A DNA stretch of 39,961 bases from Mesorhizobium norvegicum (GCF_004919685.1 NZ_SMYZ01000080.1:1-39961); one strand, 5' to 3'. Positions 14,131-25,348 are shown, counted from the stretch's first letter. Program-made: numbers and translations. Notes: generated by a model not told the origin, from the sequence alone.

Positions 14131-16635
14131 ATGACGCATTCCAATCACGATCATCACGCGCATGGCAGCTGTTGCTCGGCAAAAGGCGCCGCGCCTGCCG
14201 CGAAGGCCGTTGTTCGCGATCCGGTCTGCGGCATGATCGTCGACCCGGCCGCCGGCAAGCCGACGGCCGAGCATGACGGCCATTTCTATCATTTCTGCAG
14301 CCAGGGCTGCCGCACGAAGTTCGTTGCCGAGCCGGAAGAATTCCTGACGGCCACCGATCCGGTCTGCGGCATGAGTGTCGATCGCGCGACAGCCAGGCAC
14401 TTTGCCCGCCACGAAGGTCAGGGCTTCTATTTCTGCTCCGCCGCTTGCCAGGCGAAATTCGAGGCGGAGCCGCAAAAATATCTCGGCGACAGGCCGGCAC
14501 CAAAGCCGATGCCCAAGGGCACGCAATACACCTGCCCGATGCATCCCGAAATCATCCGCGACAAGCCAGGATCCTGCCCGAAATGCGGCATGGCGCTGGA
14601 GCCGATGGGGGTGCCGACGGGCGATGAAGGGCCAAATCCCGAGCTGGTCGATTTCACCAGGCGGCTCTGGGTGAGCGCTGTCCTGTCGGTCCCCCTTCTG
14701 ATCATCGCCATGGCGCCCATGATCGGCCTGACGTTTGAAGGCCTGGTCGAGGACCGGACGAAGGTCTGGATCGAGCTGGTCCTGGCAAGTCCGGTGGTGC
14801 TTTGGGCCGCCTTCCCCTTCTTTCACCGCGGCTGGGAGTCGCTGGTCAACGGCAGCCCCAACATGTGGACGCTGATCTCGCTCGGTGTCGGTGCTGCCTA
14901 TCTCTACAGCGTCGTCGCCACGCTGTTTCCCGACATTTTCCCGCATCAGTTCCGCGGCCACGGCGGTGCGGTGCCGGTCTATTTCGAGGCTGCCGCCGTC
15001 ATCGTCGCGCTGGTTTTCCTTGGCCAGGTGCTGGAGCTGCGCGCCCGTGAGAAGACCGGCTCGGCAATCCGCGCCTTGCTTGATCTCGCGCCGAAGACCG
15101 CGCGGCTGATGGCAGCCGACGGCTCCGAAAGCGATGTGCCGCTCGACGCGGTCAAGGCCGGCGATCGCCTGCGCATCCGCCCCGGTGACGCCGTGCCGGT
15201 CGACGGCACGGTGCTGGAAGGCCGTTCCTCGATCGACGAATCGGTGATCACAGGCGAGCCGCTGCCGGTCGAGAAGGCCGAGGGCGATGCCTTGACCGGC
15301 GGCACGCTCAACAAGAACGGTTCGCTGATCATGCGCGCCGAGCGGATCGGCGCCGAGACGACGCTGGCGCGAATCGTCGAGCTCGTCGCCAAGGCGCAGC
15401 GCTCGCGCGCTCCGATTCAAGGGTTGGCCGATCGCGTTTCTTTCTACTTTGTCCCGACTGTCGTCCTTGTCGCGATTGCTGCTTTCATCGCCTGGGCGGT
15501 GTTTGGACCCGAGCCCAGCCTGATATTTGCCATCGTCTCGGCGGTGTCGGTGCTGATCATTGCTTGTCCCTGTGCGCTCGGCCTCGCCACGCCGATGTCG
15601 ATCATGACCGCCACGGGACGCGGGGCGCATGCCGGCGTGCTGATCAAGGAGGCCGCCGCGCTCGAACGCTTCGCTTCCGTTGACACGCTGATCGTCGACA
15701 AGACGGGTACGCTGACCGAAGGCCGGCCGAAACTGACCGATGTCGTTGCGGCAAATGGTTTTTCCGAGGACGAATTGCTGGCGCTTGCCGCCGGTCTGGA
15801 GAAGGGGTCGGAGCATCCGCTGGCCGAGGCCATCGTCGACGGCGCTGCTGCGCGCGGCGTGACCGTAGCTGAGGCCAGCGGCTTCGAGGCAGTCACCGGC
15901 AAGGGCGTGTCCGGCACCGTATCGGGAAAGCGGGTAGCCCTCGGCAATGCCGCGATGATGGCGGATCTTGGCATCGATATCGCATCCATCTCAGCGAGGG
16001 CCGAGGCGCTGCAGACCGATGGCAAGACGGCGATGTTCGTCACTGTCGGCAACAGACTGGCCGGCCTCGTCGCCGTCGCCGACCCTATCAAGGCAACGAC
16101 GGCCGAGGCGATCAGGGCGCTGCATGACAGCGGCTTGAGGATCATCATGGCGACCGGTGACAATGAGCGCACGGCCAACGCCATCGCCAGAAGCCTTGGC
16201 ATCGATGAGGTTCGCGCCGGCCTGCTGCCGGAACAGAAGGCAGCGCTCGTCGATGAGCTGCGCGCCAAGGGCAAGGGCGTTGCCATGGCCGGCGACGGCG
16301 TCAACGACGCACCGGCTCTTGCCGCCGCCGATGTCGGCATCGCCATGGGCACCGGCGCCGATGTCGCCGTCGAAAGCGCCGGCATCACTTTGGTCAAGGG
16401 CGACCTCAACGGCATCGTGCGCGCACGCACGCTGGCTCAGGCGACGATCCGCAACATCCGCCAGAACCTGTTTTTTGCCTTCCTCTACAACGTGCTTGGC
16501 GTGCCGGTCGCAGCCGGCGTGCTCTATCCGCTCACCGGCACGCTTCTGTCGCCGATGCTGGCGGCGGCGGCGATGAGCCTGTCCTCGGTGTCGGTGATCG
16601 CCAACGCATTGCGGCTGAGAACATTGAAACTCTGA
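14131..16635 (+). CDS. copA: Copper-exporting P1B-type ATPase
   Basis: 834 residues. Pumps Cu(I) out of the cytoplasm with ATP. The N-terminus is His/Cys-rich (HSNHDHHAHGSCCS), followed by two YHS domains (about residues 32-72 and 76-118, each with DPVCGM) and a heavy-metal-binding domain (YTCPMHPEI, CPKCGMAL); there is no HMA (MxCxxC) domain. The ATPase core is complete: TGEP at Thr374, transmembrane CPC at Cys479-Pro480-Cys481, DKTGT with phosphorylated Asp523, the HP motif in GSEHPL, and GDGVND from Gly721. The CPC and His-Pro residues indicate Cu+/Ag+. A CueR promoter precedes it; the DUF305 gene follows after 43 bp. Confidence 0.95.
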   Translation: MTHSNHDHHAHGSCCSAKGAAPAAKAVVRDPVCGMIVDPAAGKPTAEHDGHFYHFCSQGCRTKFVAEPEEFLTATDPVCGMSVDRATARHFARHEGQGFYFCSAACQAKFEAEPQKYLGDRPAPKPMPKGTQYTCPMHPEIIRDKPGSCPKCGMALEPMGVPTGDEGPNPELVDFTRRLWVSAVLSVPLLIIAMAPMIGLTFEGLVEDRTKVWIELVLASPVVLWAAFPFFHRGWESLVNGSPNMWTLISLGVGAAYLYSVVATLFPDIFPHQFRGHGGAVPVYFEAAAVIVALVFLGQVLELRAREKTGSAIRALLDLAPKTARLMAADGSESDVPLDAVKAGDRLRIRPGDAVPVDGTVLEGRSSIDESVITGEPLPVEKAEGDALTGGTLNKNGSLIMRAERIGAETTLARIVELVAKAQRSRAPIQGLADRVSFYFVPTVVLVAIAAFIAWAVFGPEPSLIFAIVSAVSVLIIACPCALGLATPMSIMTATGRGAHAGVLIKEAAALERFASVDTLIVDKTGTLTEGRPKLTDVVAANGFSEDELLALAAGLEKGSEHPLAEAIVDGAAARGVTVAEASGFEAVTGKGVSGTVSGKRVALGNAAMMADLGIDIASISARAEALQTDGKTAMFVTVGNRLAGLVAVADPIKATTAEAIRALHDSGLRIIMATGDNERTANAIARSLGIDEVRAGLLPEQKAALVDELRAKGKGVAMAGDGVNDAPALAAADVGIAMGTGADVAVESAGITLVKGDLNGIVRARTLAQATIRNIRQNLFFAFLYNVLGVPVAAGVLYPLTGTLLSPMLAAAAMSLSSVSVIANALRLRTLKL

Positions 16636-16678
16636 GCCAAGCCCCCAAATACGAAACCCACCCAACAGGAGACCATGA

Positions 16679-17071
16679 ATGACCTTGGCTAAAAAACTTG
16701 TGCTTTTGCTGATGGCGGCCGGAATGCTGCTTGCCGTCTTCCTAGAAAGCGTCCCGGCGCAGAGCGAAGAGATGAAACACGACATGGCCGGCATGTCGAC
16801 GGACGCGACCAGTCCTTCGACCGAAGGCTACAAGGCGGCGATGGACAAGATGCATGCCGACATGATGGCATCTGAATACACCGGTAATGCCGACGTCGAT
16901 TTCGTCCGCGGCATGATCCCGCATCATCAGGGTGCGATCGACATGGCCAAGGTCGAGCTCGCCAACGGCAAGGATCCGGAAATCCGCAAGCTGGCCGAAG
17001 GCGTCATCGCCGCGCAGGAAGCCGAGATCAAGCAGATGCAGGATTGGCTCGTCGCTCATCCGGTGAAGTAA
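16679..17071 (+). CDS. DUF305 (CopM-like) periplasmic protein
   Basis: 130 residues. An N-terminal hydrophobic segment (residues 7-22, KLVLLLMAAGMLLAVF) and PAQS suggest export. The rest is a DUF305 helical domain with many Met and His residues: HDMAGMS, MDKMHADMM, and the signature VRGMIPHHQGAIDMA, then EIKQMQDWL. Such proteins bind copper, as described for CopM of cyanobacteria, and can shuttle or buffer periplasmic copper. It directly follows copA with its own AGGAG and is probably in the same CueR-controlled transcript. Confidence 0.9.
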   Translation: MTLAKKLVLLLMAAGMLLAVFLESVPAQSEEMKHDMAGMSTDATSPSTEGYKAAMDKMHADMMASEYTGNADVDFVRGMIPHHQGAIDMAKVELANGKDPEIRKLAEGVIAAQEAEIKQMQDWLVAHPVK

Positions 17072-17157
17072 GCTTTCGGCAAGCGCCAAGGCAGCGAGAA
17101 CGCCTCTGGATTTCTCGCCCAGCCTGTGATGCGATCCGGCCCCAACTGGAGCCCGCC

Positions 17158-18003
17158 ATGCCATCGACCATCAGAACCACCAGACTGCCCTCTGGCGAAG
17201 CCGTTCAGGTGCTTGGTCAGGGGACATGGAAGATGGGCGAGGACATCAGCCGTCGTACCGATGAGGTGAATGCTCTCAAGCTCGGCCTCGACCTCGGTAT
17301 CACGCTGATCGACACCGCCGAAATGTATGCCAGCGGCGGCGCCGAGGAGGTGGTGGCTGAGGCCATTGCCGGGCGCCGCGACGGGACCTTCCTGGTCTCG
17401 AAAGTGCTGCCGTCCAATGCCTCGCGCGCGGGCGTGCAGCGCGCCTGCGAAAACAGCCTGAGGCGCCTGCGTACCGACCGCATCGACCTCTATCTGCTGC
17501 ATTGGCCCGGCAGCGTGCCTCTGACGGAGACGGTCGCGGCCTTCGAGGCCCTGAAAAAGGCCGGCAAGATCCGCCACTGGGGCGTCAGCAATTTCGACAC
17601 CGACGAGATGGAAGAGCTGGCCGGCTTGTCCGATGGCGGCAATGTCCAGACCAACCAGGTGCTCTACAATCTGGTCCGGCGTGGCCTCGAATTCGACCTG
17701 GCGCCCTGGAGCCGGCAACGCGGCATCCCCTTGATGGCCTATTCGCCGGTCGAGCAGGGTGCGTTGGCGCGCAATGCCAGGCTCGACGCCGTCGCCGCCC
17801 GCCACGATGCGACCCCGGCACAGATCGCCCTGGCCTGGGTGATGCATCAGGAGGGCGTCATCGCCATCCCGAAGGCAAGCAGCCAGGAACATGTCCGCCA
17901 GAATGTCGCGGCGCTGGACATCAAGCTTACCGGCGAAGACCTCGCCGAACTTGACCGCGCCTTCCCGCCGCCAACGCGCAAGCGCGGACTGGAGATGATC
18001 TAG
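17158..18003 (+). CDS. Aldo/keto reductase
   Basis: 281 residues, an NAD(P)H-dependent (beta/alpha)8-barrel that reduces aldehydes or ketones. The catalytic tetrad is complete: Asp52 and Tyr57 (LIDTAEMY), Lys82 (LVSKVLP) and His115 (YLLHWPG). The cofactor-binding end is seen in the IPKASSQEHVRQN segment. It belongs to the bacterial DkgA/YajO-like branch, but the substrate cannot be told. Start 17158 has GGAG; an in-frame extension to 17044 overlaps the DUF305 gene. It lies 86 bp after that gene, so it may share the copper operon; similar reductases sometimes accompany copper clusters as detoxifying enzymes (inference). Confidence 0.9.
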   Translation: MPSTIRTTRLPSGEAVQVLGQGTWKMGEDISRRTDEVNALKLGLDLGITLIDTAEMYASGGAEEVVAEAIAGRRDGTFLVSKVLPSNASRAGVQRACENSLRRLRTDRIDLYLLHWPGSVPLTETVAAFEALKKAGKIRHWGVSNFDTDEMEELAGLSDGGNVQTNQVLYNLVRRGLEFDLAPWSRQRGIPLMAYSPVEQGALARNARLDAVAARHDATPAQIALAWVMHQEGVIAIPKASSQEHVRQNVAALDIKLTGEDLAELDRAFPPPTRKRGLEMI

Positions 18004-18008
18004 AGAGG

Positions 18009-18042
18009 CATGATCCCGAAGCGGGAACCAGTTTTCGGAAAA
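18009..18042. repeat. Degenerate palindromic repeat of the CATGATC type
   Basis: CATGATCCCGAA, then GGGAACCAG and TTTTCGG, related to the palindrome at 6103-6150. It lies between the aldo/keto reductase stop and the next gene, and its ATG is the most upstream possible start of that gene. Confidence 0.5.
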
Positions 18043-18879
18043 GAGTCTGCGGCAAATAGCGAGCAAGCATTGGAACGAATTTCAGCCGGGCATCGGCACA
18101 CGGCGTACAAAATCGGAGCCATGACGGTCACGTCGCTGCGCGACGGTTATGTCGACATGCCAACAAGGCGGCTGCGCCAGCCTGGAAACATTGTATTCGG
18201 CGACAGCCTGCCATCGCAGGTATCGCTCGTTGACGGCGCGCTCAGGCTATCCGTCAACGCCTTTGCCATCGATGACGGCGACGAAATCACGCTGATCGAC
18301 ACAGGGGCTTCGAACGCCTGGCACCCGACGATGGGGCATCTGCCCGAGGCGCTGCGCGAGGCGAAGATCGCCATCGACCGGGTACGCACAATTGCCTTCA
18401 CCCACACCCATCTCGACCATATCCACGGGCTCATCCTTGCCGATGGTCGGGATGGCTTCCCGCAACTCACGCGCCTGCTTGTCCCGCGACTTGAGCTCGG
18501 CATGTTCCGGGCAGAGGCGAGGCTGGAACGCTTCCACAGCCGGGCCCAGCCTTTCGACGCTGGACAGCGCGTCAGCGCTCATATCGAGACGATCGCCACC
18601 CCTGGCCATGAAGTCGGTCACACCTGCTTCCGCGTCATGAGCGAGGGCGAAACGCTGTTGATTTGGGGCGACATCGTGCATGTGCCGTCGCTTCAATTCG
18701 ATCGACCGGAGGTCACGTGGGAATTCGACGCCGACCAGGAGCAGGCGAGGACAAGCCGGCTGCAGATACTGGGCCTTGCGGCTGGCAATGGCTGCTACGT
18801 CGCAGGTGCGCATCTCGATTCACCGGGTGTCGGTAGGGTTTCCCGTACCGAAACAGCCTTCCGCTTCGAGCCCTTGTAA
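18010..18879 (+). CDS. MBL-fold metallo-hydrolase
   Basis: 289 residues from 18010, though the true start is uncertain. The metallo-beta-lactamase fold is clear: the strand-loop LIDTGASNAW, the metal motif HTHLDHIHG (HxHxDH), TPGHEVGHT (third His), WGDIVH (bridging Asp) and GAHLD (last His), so a two-zinc hydrolase. The substrate is unknown; the family includes lactonases, glyoxalase II-like and phosphonate enzymes. If ATG 18010 is used, residues 1-11 (MIPKREPVFGK) come from an intergenic repeat and no good ribosome site exists. TTG 18070 would include the conserved AYKIGAMTVTSLRDG strand; ATG 18121 would remove part of it. Six bases after the reductase stop, so probably co-transcribed. Confidence 0.85.
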   Translation: MIPKREPVFGKESAANSEQALERISAGHRHTAYKIGAMTVTSLRDGYVDMPTRRLRQPGNIVFGDSLPSQVSLVDGALRLSVNAFAIDDGDEITLIDTGASNAWHPTMGHLPEALREAKIAIDRVRTIAFTHTHLDHIHGLILADGRDGFPQLTRLLVPRLELGMFRAEARLERFHSRAQPFDAGQRVSAHIETIATPGHEVGHTCFRVMSEGETLLIWGDIVHVPSLQFDRPEVTWEFDADQEQARTSRLQILGLAAGNGCYVAGAHLDSPGVGRVSRTETAFRFEPL

Positions 18880-18896
18880 ATTCGAGCCCTTGTAAA
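18865..18896. repeat. 16-bp tandem duplication spanning a stop codon
   Basis: TTCGAGCCCTTGTAAA occurs twice in direct succession, 18865-18880 and 18881-18896. The first copy holds the stop of the MBL-fold gene; the second repeats its last codons and stop out of use. Confidence 0.85.
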
Positions 18897-18900
18897 AACC

Positions 18901-19455
18901 CTAGCCGAGCGCCGCCCGCGCCCGTTGCAGCGCGCGCGAAAACACCGCTGTGTCGTCGAAGGCGCGCGCCAGCGTCAGTGCGCCCTGGATGGCGCCGACC
19001 GTCTCTTCGGCGAGTTCGTCTGCCTTGGCCGGGCTGTGTCCGCTACGGGTCAGTGCTTCGGCAAGATGCGCCACCCAGCGGCCGAAATAGCTTTTGATCG
19101 CCTTGGCAAAAAGGTCGCGGGACTCGTCGAGCGCGAAGGCGCCGATCAGGCAGACCCGGCGGCCGGAGCGGAAATAGCTGTCGGTTGCCTCCAGCATGCG
19201 CTCGATGCCGGCATGCGGGTCGGCTGTGTTCTGCAATGGCAGGAAGACATTCTCTTCGAACCAGCCGTCTATATGGGCGATGACGGCCGCCGCCATCTCT
19301 TCCTTGCCGCCAGGAAAGAAGTGATAGAGGCTGCCCTTGCCCAGCCCCGTCGCCGCGCCGATCAGCGCCAGGCTCGCCCCTTCATAGCCGTGCTCGCGGA
19401 AGACCTCGCCGACGATGGCCAGCAGATCGACGCGATCGGGTGCGATCCTGCGCAT
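18901..19455 (-). CDS. TetR/AcrR family regulator
   Basis: 184 residues. The N-terminal helix-turn-helix reads VFREHGYEGASLALIGAATGLGKGSLYHFFPGGKEEM (shown in part), the standard TetR pattern with G-K-G-S-L-Y-H-F in the recognition helix; the C-terminal ligand domain has the short C-terminal form found in AcrR-like regulators of detoxification genes. Start 19455 follows AAGGG and lies 8 bp after the NTF2-like gene stop, so the two form an operon. A TGTACC-GTTT-GGTACA dyad over the promoter (19963-19978) is the likely autoregulatory operator. Ligand unknown. Confidence 0.9.
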   Translation of the reverse strand: MRRIAPDRVDLLAIVGEVFREHGYEGASLALIGAATGLGKGSLYHFFPGGKEEMAAAVIAHIDGWFEENVFLPLQNTADPHAGIERMLEATDSYFRSGRRVCLIGAFALDESRDLFAKAIKSYFGRWVAHLAEALTRSGHSPAKADELAEETVGAIQGALTLARAFDDTAVFSRALQRARAALG

Positions 19456-19463
19456 GCGCGCCC

Positions 19464-19928
19464 TTACAGGCCGAGTTCGGTCAGGCCGGGGTGGTCGTCG
19501 GGCCGGCGGCCAAGCGGCCAGTGATATTTGCGCTCGCTTTCTTCTATCGGCAGGTCGTTGATGCTGGCGACGCGCCTGCGCATCAGGCCGGCCGCGTCGA
19601 ATTCCCAGTTCTCGTTGCCGTAGGAGCGAAACCAGTGGCCGCTGTCGTCGCGCCATTCATAGGCAAAGCGCACCGCGATGCGGTTTTCGTTCCAGGTCCA
19701 GACCTCCTTGATCAGGCGATAGTCGAGCTCGCGCGCCCATTTGCGCGTGAGGAAGCCGACGATCTCACTTCTGCCGGCGACGAATTCGGCGCGGTTGCGC
19801 CAGGTGCTGTCCTCGGTATAGGCAAGCGAAACCCGTTCGGGGTCGCGGCTGTTCCATGCGTCCTCGGCCAGCCGCGCCTTTTGCGCGGCGGTCTCGGCGG
19901 TGAAGGGCGGCAGCGGCGGACGGCTCAT
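19464..19928 (-). CDS. NTF2-like protein (DUF1348 family)
   Basis: 154 residues. Small alpha+beta NTF2/SnoaL fold: FTAETAAQKARLAEDAWNSRDP, YTEDSTWRNR, GRSEIVGFLTRKWARELDYRL, RVAFAYEWRD-type strands with HWFRSYGNENWEFD and the C-terminal MRRRVASINDLPI. These are hallmarks of DUF1348 proteins, which are widespread in Proteobacteria and often paired with TetR regulators; no reaction is established. Start at 19928 has GGGAGA; the ATG at 19931 is equally possible. It is the first gene of the two-gene TetR operon. Confidence 0.85.
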   Translation of the reverse strand: MSRPPLPPFTAETAAQKARLAEDAWNSRDPERVSLAYTEDSTWRNRAEFVAGRSEIVGFLTRKWARELDYRLIKEVWTWNENRIAVRFAYEWRDDSGHWFRSYGNENWEFDAAGLMRRRVASINDLPIEESERKYHWPLGRRPDDHPGLTELGL

Positions 19929-19960
19929 CATATTCTCCCATCGGTGAGGCGATGGCGAGT

Positions 19961-19988
19961 ATTGTACCGTTTGGTACAGTCGGGTCAA
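19961..19988 (-). promoter_or_regulatory. Promoter with embedded TetR-type operator
   Basis: On the minus strand TTGACC (complement of 19983-19988), 16 bp, then TACAAT (complement of 19961-19966). The dyad TGTACC-GTTT-GGTACA (19963-19978) overlaps the -10 box and spacer, so a bound repressor would block the promoter. It lies 32 bp before the NTF2-like gene. Confidence 0.7.
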
Positions 19989-20015
19989 GGCCAAAGGTCA
20001 AAGGCGAGAGTTAGG

Positions 20016-22748
20016 CTAGGGCTTCCCCGCCAACCCTTTCAGCCGGTAGAGCGCTTCCAGCGCCTCCCGTGGCGTCATCTCGTCGGGATTGATATCGCCG
20101 AGTGCCGCGCCCAGCGCGTCGCTCTTGACCGGCTTCGGTGCTTCCCGCTTCACCGCCACTGAAAACAGCGGCAGGTCGTCGACCAGCCGGTTTGTCTTGC
20201 CGGAAACCTCGCCTTCCTCAAGTTGGTGCAGCACTTCCTTGGCCCGGTCGACCACCGCTTCCGGCAGGCCGGCCAGCCTCGCTACCTGCACGCCATAGGA
20301 GCGGTCGGCGGCACCCTTGCCGACCTCGTGCAGGAAGACGACGTCGTTTTCCCATTCCTTGACCCGCATGGTGACGTTGTGGAGCCGCGCCAGCTTGCCG
20401 GCCAGCGAGGTCATTTCGTGGAAATGGGTGGCGAAGATCGCCCGGCAGCGGTTCTTCTCATGCAGATATTCGACCGCAGCCCAGGCGATCGACAGGCCGT
20501 CGAAAGTGGCGGTGCCGCGGCCGATCTCGTCGAGGATCACCAGTGCGCGCTCACCGGCCTGGTTGAGAATTGCCGCCGTCTCGACCATCTCGACCATGAA
20601 GGTCGAGCGGCCGCGCGCCAGATCGTCCGAGGCGCCGACACGCGAGAACAGCCGGTCGACGACACCGATATGGGCCGATGTCGCCGGCACGAACGAGCCG
20701 GTCTGGGCCAGGATGGCGATCAGCGCGTTCTGCCGCAGGAACGTCGACTTGCCGCCCATGTTCGGCCCGGTCAGAAGCCAGATCGCGCCGTTCTTGGCGC
20801 TGCCCTCCGGCGACAGGTCGCAATCATTGGCGACGAATGGGCCTTCGCCGGAGCGGCGCAAGGCCTGTTCGACCACCGGATGCCGCCCGCCCGCAATCTC
20901 GAAAGCAAGGCTCGAATCCACCACCGGCCGGCACCAGGCTTCGCTTTCCGACAAAAGCGCGAGCGCCGCCGAGACATCAAGCACGGCCAGCGCATCGGCG
21001 CCGGCGCGGATCTTCTCCGCTTCGCCGACCGCTTCCGTCGTCAGCGCGTCGAAGGCGGCAAGCTCGATGCTGAGCGCCCTGTCGGCGGCATTGGCGATCT
21101 TGGTTTCGAGTTCGGCAAGCTCGGTCGTGGTGAAGCGCATGGCGTTGGCCATGGTCTGGCGGTGGATGAAGCGCGCCTTGGCGCCATCGCTGCCTGTCAT
21201 CACCGCATGATGGTTGGCGGTCACCTCAATGTAGTAGCCGAGCACGTTGTTGTGCCGGATCTTCAGCGAGCGGATGCCGGTTTCGTCGATCAGCGAGCGC
21301 TCCAGCCCGGCGATCACCTTTCGCGATTCGTCGCGCAGCGCCCGCATCTCGTCGAGATCGGCATGGTAGCCGCCGCGCACGAAGCCGCCGTCACGCTTGA
21401 GCAGCGGCAGCTCGTCGCCAAGTGCCTGCGTCAGATGCTGGGCCAGCGCCTGGGGCAGCGCATGGATGGCGGCGAGTGCGGCCGCGAGTTCCTGGGGCAG
21501 GGCGGTTGCGGCAAAGATTTCGGCGATCGCAGCAGCCGCCTCGAAACCGGCGCGCAGCGCGCCGAGATCGCGCGGACCGCCACGGTTGAGCGCCAGCCTG
21601 GACAAAGCGCGCGGCATGTCGGCGACGCTCTTCAGACTCGATCGAGCCGCCTGGCAGAGCCGCGTTTCGGAGCGGAAGAACGACACCGAATCCAGCCTGG
21701 CGCCGATCGCCGCCGGGTCGGTCAGCGGCGCCATCAGCCGGTCGGCGAGCAGCCTTGCGCCGCCGCCGGTCACCGTGCGGTCGATCGCCTTGAACAGCGA
21801 GCCTTCGCGGCTGCCCGACAGGGTGCGCAGCAGTTCGAGATTGCCGCGTGTCGCCGGGTCGATGAACAGGGTCGAGCCCTGTTCCTCGCGCTCGGGCCGC
21901 GACAGCGGCGGACGCTCGGCCTTCTGCGTCTTCTCGACATAGGCGATGGCGCCCGAGATCGCCGACAGTTCGGCACGCGAAAACGCGCCAAAGCTATCCG
22001 GCGTCGCCACATCGAAGAAACGGGCGATGCGTCCCGTGGCCGAGGCCGAATCGAACAGTGACGGCGGCTGCGGGCTGGCGACGCGGCCGAGCACGTCGAA
22101 CACTGGCTTCAACTCCGGATCATGGAACACCGGCTCAGCGACGATCAATTCGCGCGGATCGACACGGAAGATGTCGGCCAGCAGCCGGTCGGCGGTGGTG
22201 TCCGTGACACGAAAAGCGCCGGTCGAGATGTCGATCCAGGCCAGCGCGAAACTGTGATCGGCTCCACCCTTCACCCGCCCCAGCGCCATCAGAAAACTCG
22301 ATTCCGACGGCGCCAGCAATTTGTCCTCGGTGATGGTGCCAGGCGTTACCAGCCGCACCACGTCGCGGCGCACCACGGATTTGCCGCCGCGTTTCTTCGC
22401 CTCTGTCGGGTCCTCGATCTGCTCGCACACGGCAACGCGAAAACCCTGGCCGATCAGCTTCTGCAGATAGTCGTCGGCCGCATGCACCGGCACGCCGCAC
22501 ATCGGAATGTCGAGCCCTTGATACTTGCCGCGCTTGGTCAGCACGATGCCCAGCGCCCGGCTCGCCTTCTCGGCATCGTCGAAGAACAGCTCGTAGAAAT
22601 CGCCCATGCGATAGAACAGCAGCGAATCCGGGTTCGCCGCCTTGATCTCGATGAACTGCTCTATCATCGGCGTGGCGCCGGCGTGGGCGGTCGGCACCGG
22701 TGTCATCGCCTCGGGGGCGTCTGGCTCGTTCGGGCTGTGCATGTTCAT
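20016..22748 (-). CDS. mutS: DNA mismatch repair protein MutS
   Basis: 910 residues, normal MutS length. Recognises base mismatches and starts repair with MutL. Domain I (mismatch binding) is seen in LLFYRMGDFYELFFDDA and CGVPVHAADDYLQKL; the core levers lie in the middle; the ATPase has Walker A GPNMGGKST (about residue 660), Walker B region VILDEIGRGTATFDGLSIAWA and ATHFHEMT. The C-terminus carries the short tail (PREALEALYRLKGLAG) that mediates tetramer or clamp contact. Start 22748 (MNMHSPNEPD) is preferred, as the extension to 22844 is low-complexity non-family sequence. Divergent from the malic enzyme gene with 215 bp between. Confidence 0.97.
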   Translation of the reverse strand: MNMHSPNEPDAPEAMTPVPTAHAGATPMIEQFIEIKAANPDSLLFYRMGDFYELFFDDAEKASRALGIVLTKRGKYQGLDIPMCGVPVHAADDYLQKLIGQGFRVAVCEQIEDPTEAKKRGGKSVVRRDVVRLVTPGTITEDKLLAPSESSFLMALGRVKGGADHSFALAWIDISTGAFRVTDTTADRLLADIFRVDPRELIVAEPVFHDPELKPVFDVLGRVASPQPPSLFDSASATGRIARFFDVATPDSFGAFSRAELSAISGAIAYVEKTQKAERPPLSRPEREEQGSTLFIDPATRGNLELLRTLSGSREGSLFKAIDRTVTGGGARLLADRLMAPLTDPAAIGARLDSVSFFRSETRLCQAARSSLKSVADMPRALSRLALNRGGPRDLGALRAGFEAAAAIAEIFAATALPQELAAALAAIHALPQALAQHLTQALGDELPLLKRDGGFVRGGYHADLDEMRALRDESRKVIAGLERSLIDETGIRSLKIRHNNVLGYYIEVTANHHAVMTGSDGAKARFIHRQTMANAMRFTTTELAELETKIANAADRALSIELAAFDALTTEAVGEAEKIRAGADALAVLDVSAALALLSESEAWCRPVVDSSLAFEIAGGRHPVVEQALRRSGEGPFVANDCDLSPEGSAKNGAIWLLTGPNMGGKSTFLRQNALIAILAQTGSFVPATSAHIGVVDRLFSRVGASDDLARGRSTFMVEMVETAAILNQAGERALVILDEIGRGTATFDGLSIAWAAVEYLHEKNRCRAIFATHFHEMTSLAGKLARLHNVTMRVKEWENDVVFLHEVGKGAADRSYGVQVARLAGLPEAVVDRAKEVLHQLEEGEVSGKTNRLVDDLPLFSVAVKREAPKPVKSDALGAALGDINPDEMTPREALEALYRLKGLAGKP

Positions 22749-22963
22749 GCGCGGCACGCTAGCAGATGTGATCGCGCGGTTTAATGCCGGCGCTTCGAAA
22801 AACGGGGGACGACCGGTGATGGCCGGTTGTCCGCAATTGCCCACACGAACAGCGATTCCCGAGCACTGGCGGTTTACACGCGGCGGCGCGTGGTCTTAAT
22901 TCGGATCGAAACAAAGCACCCGCTTCAACGAGGTGCTGCATCGGCGAGGAAATCAAGACCATC

Positions 22964-25243
<2,280 letters not shown>

Positions 25244-25348
25244 CGAACGCTCCGTGCTGCGGACGAAAAGCCGCGAACGCTTTTCGAGCGAGGCAAGGCC
25301 TTGCGCGGCATGAACGGAATCGGCCGCGCCATCCGCCTCGACATATGC

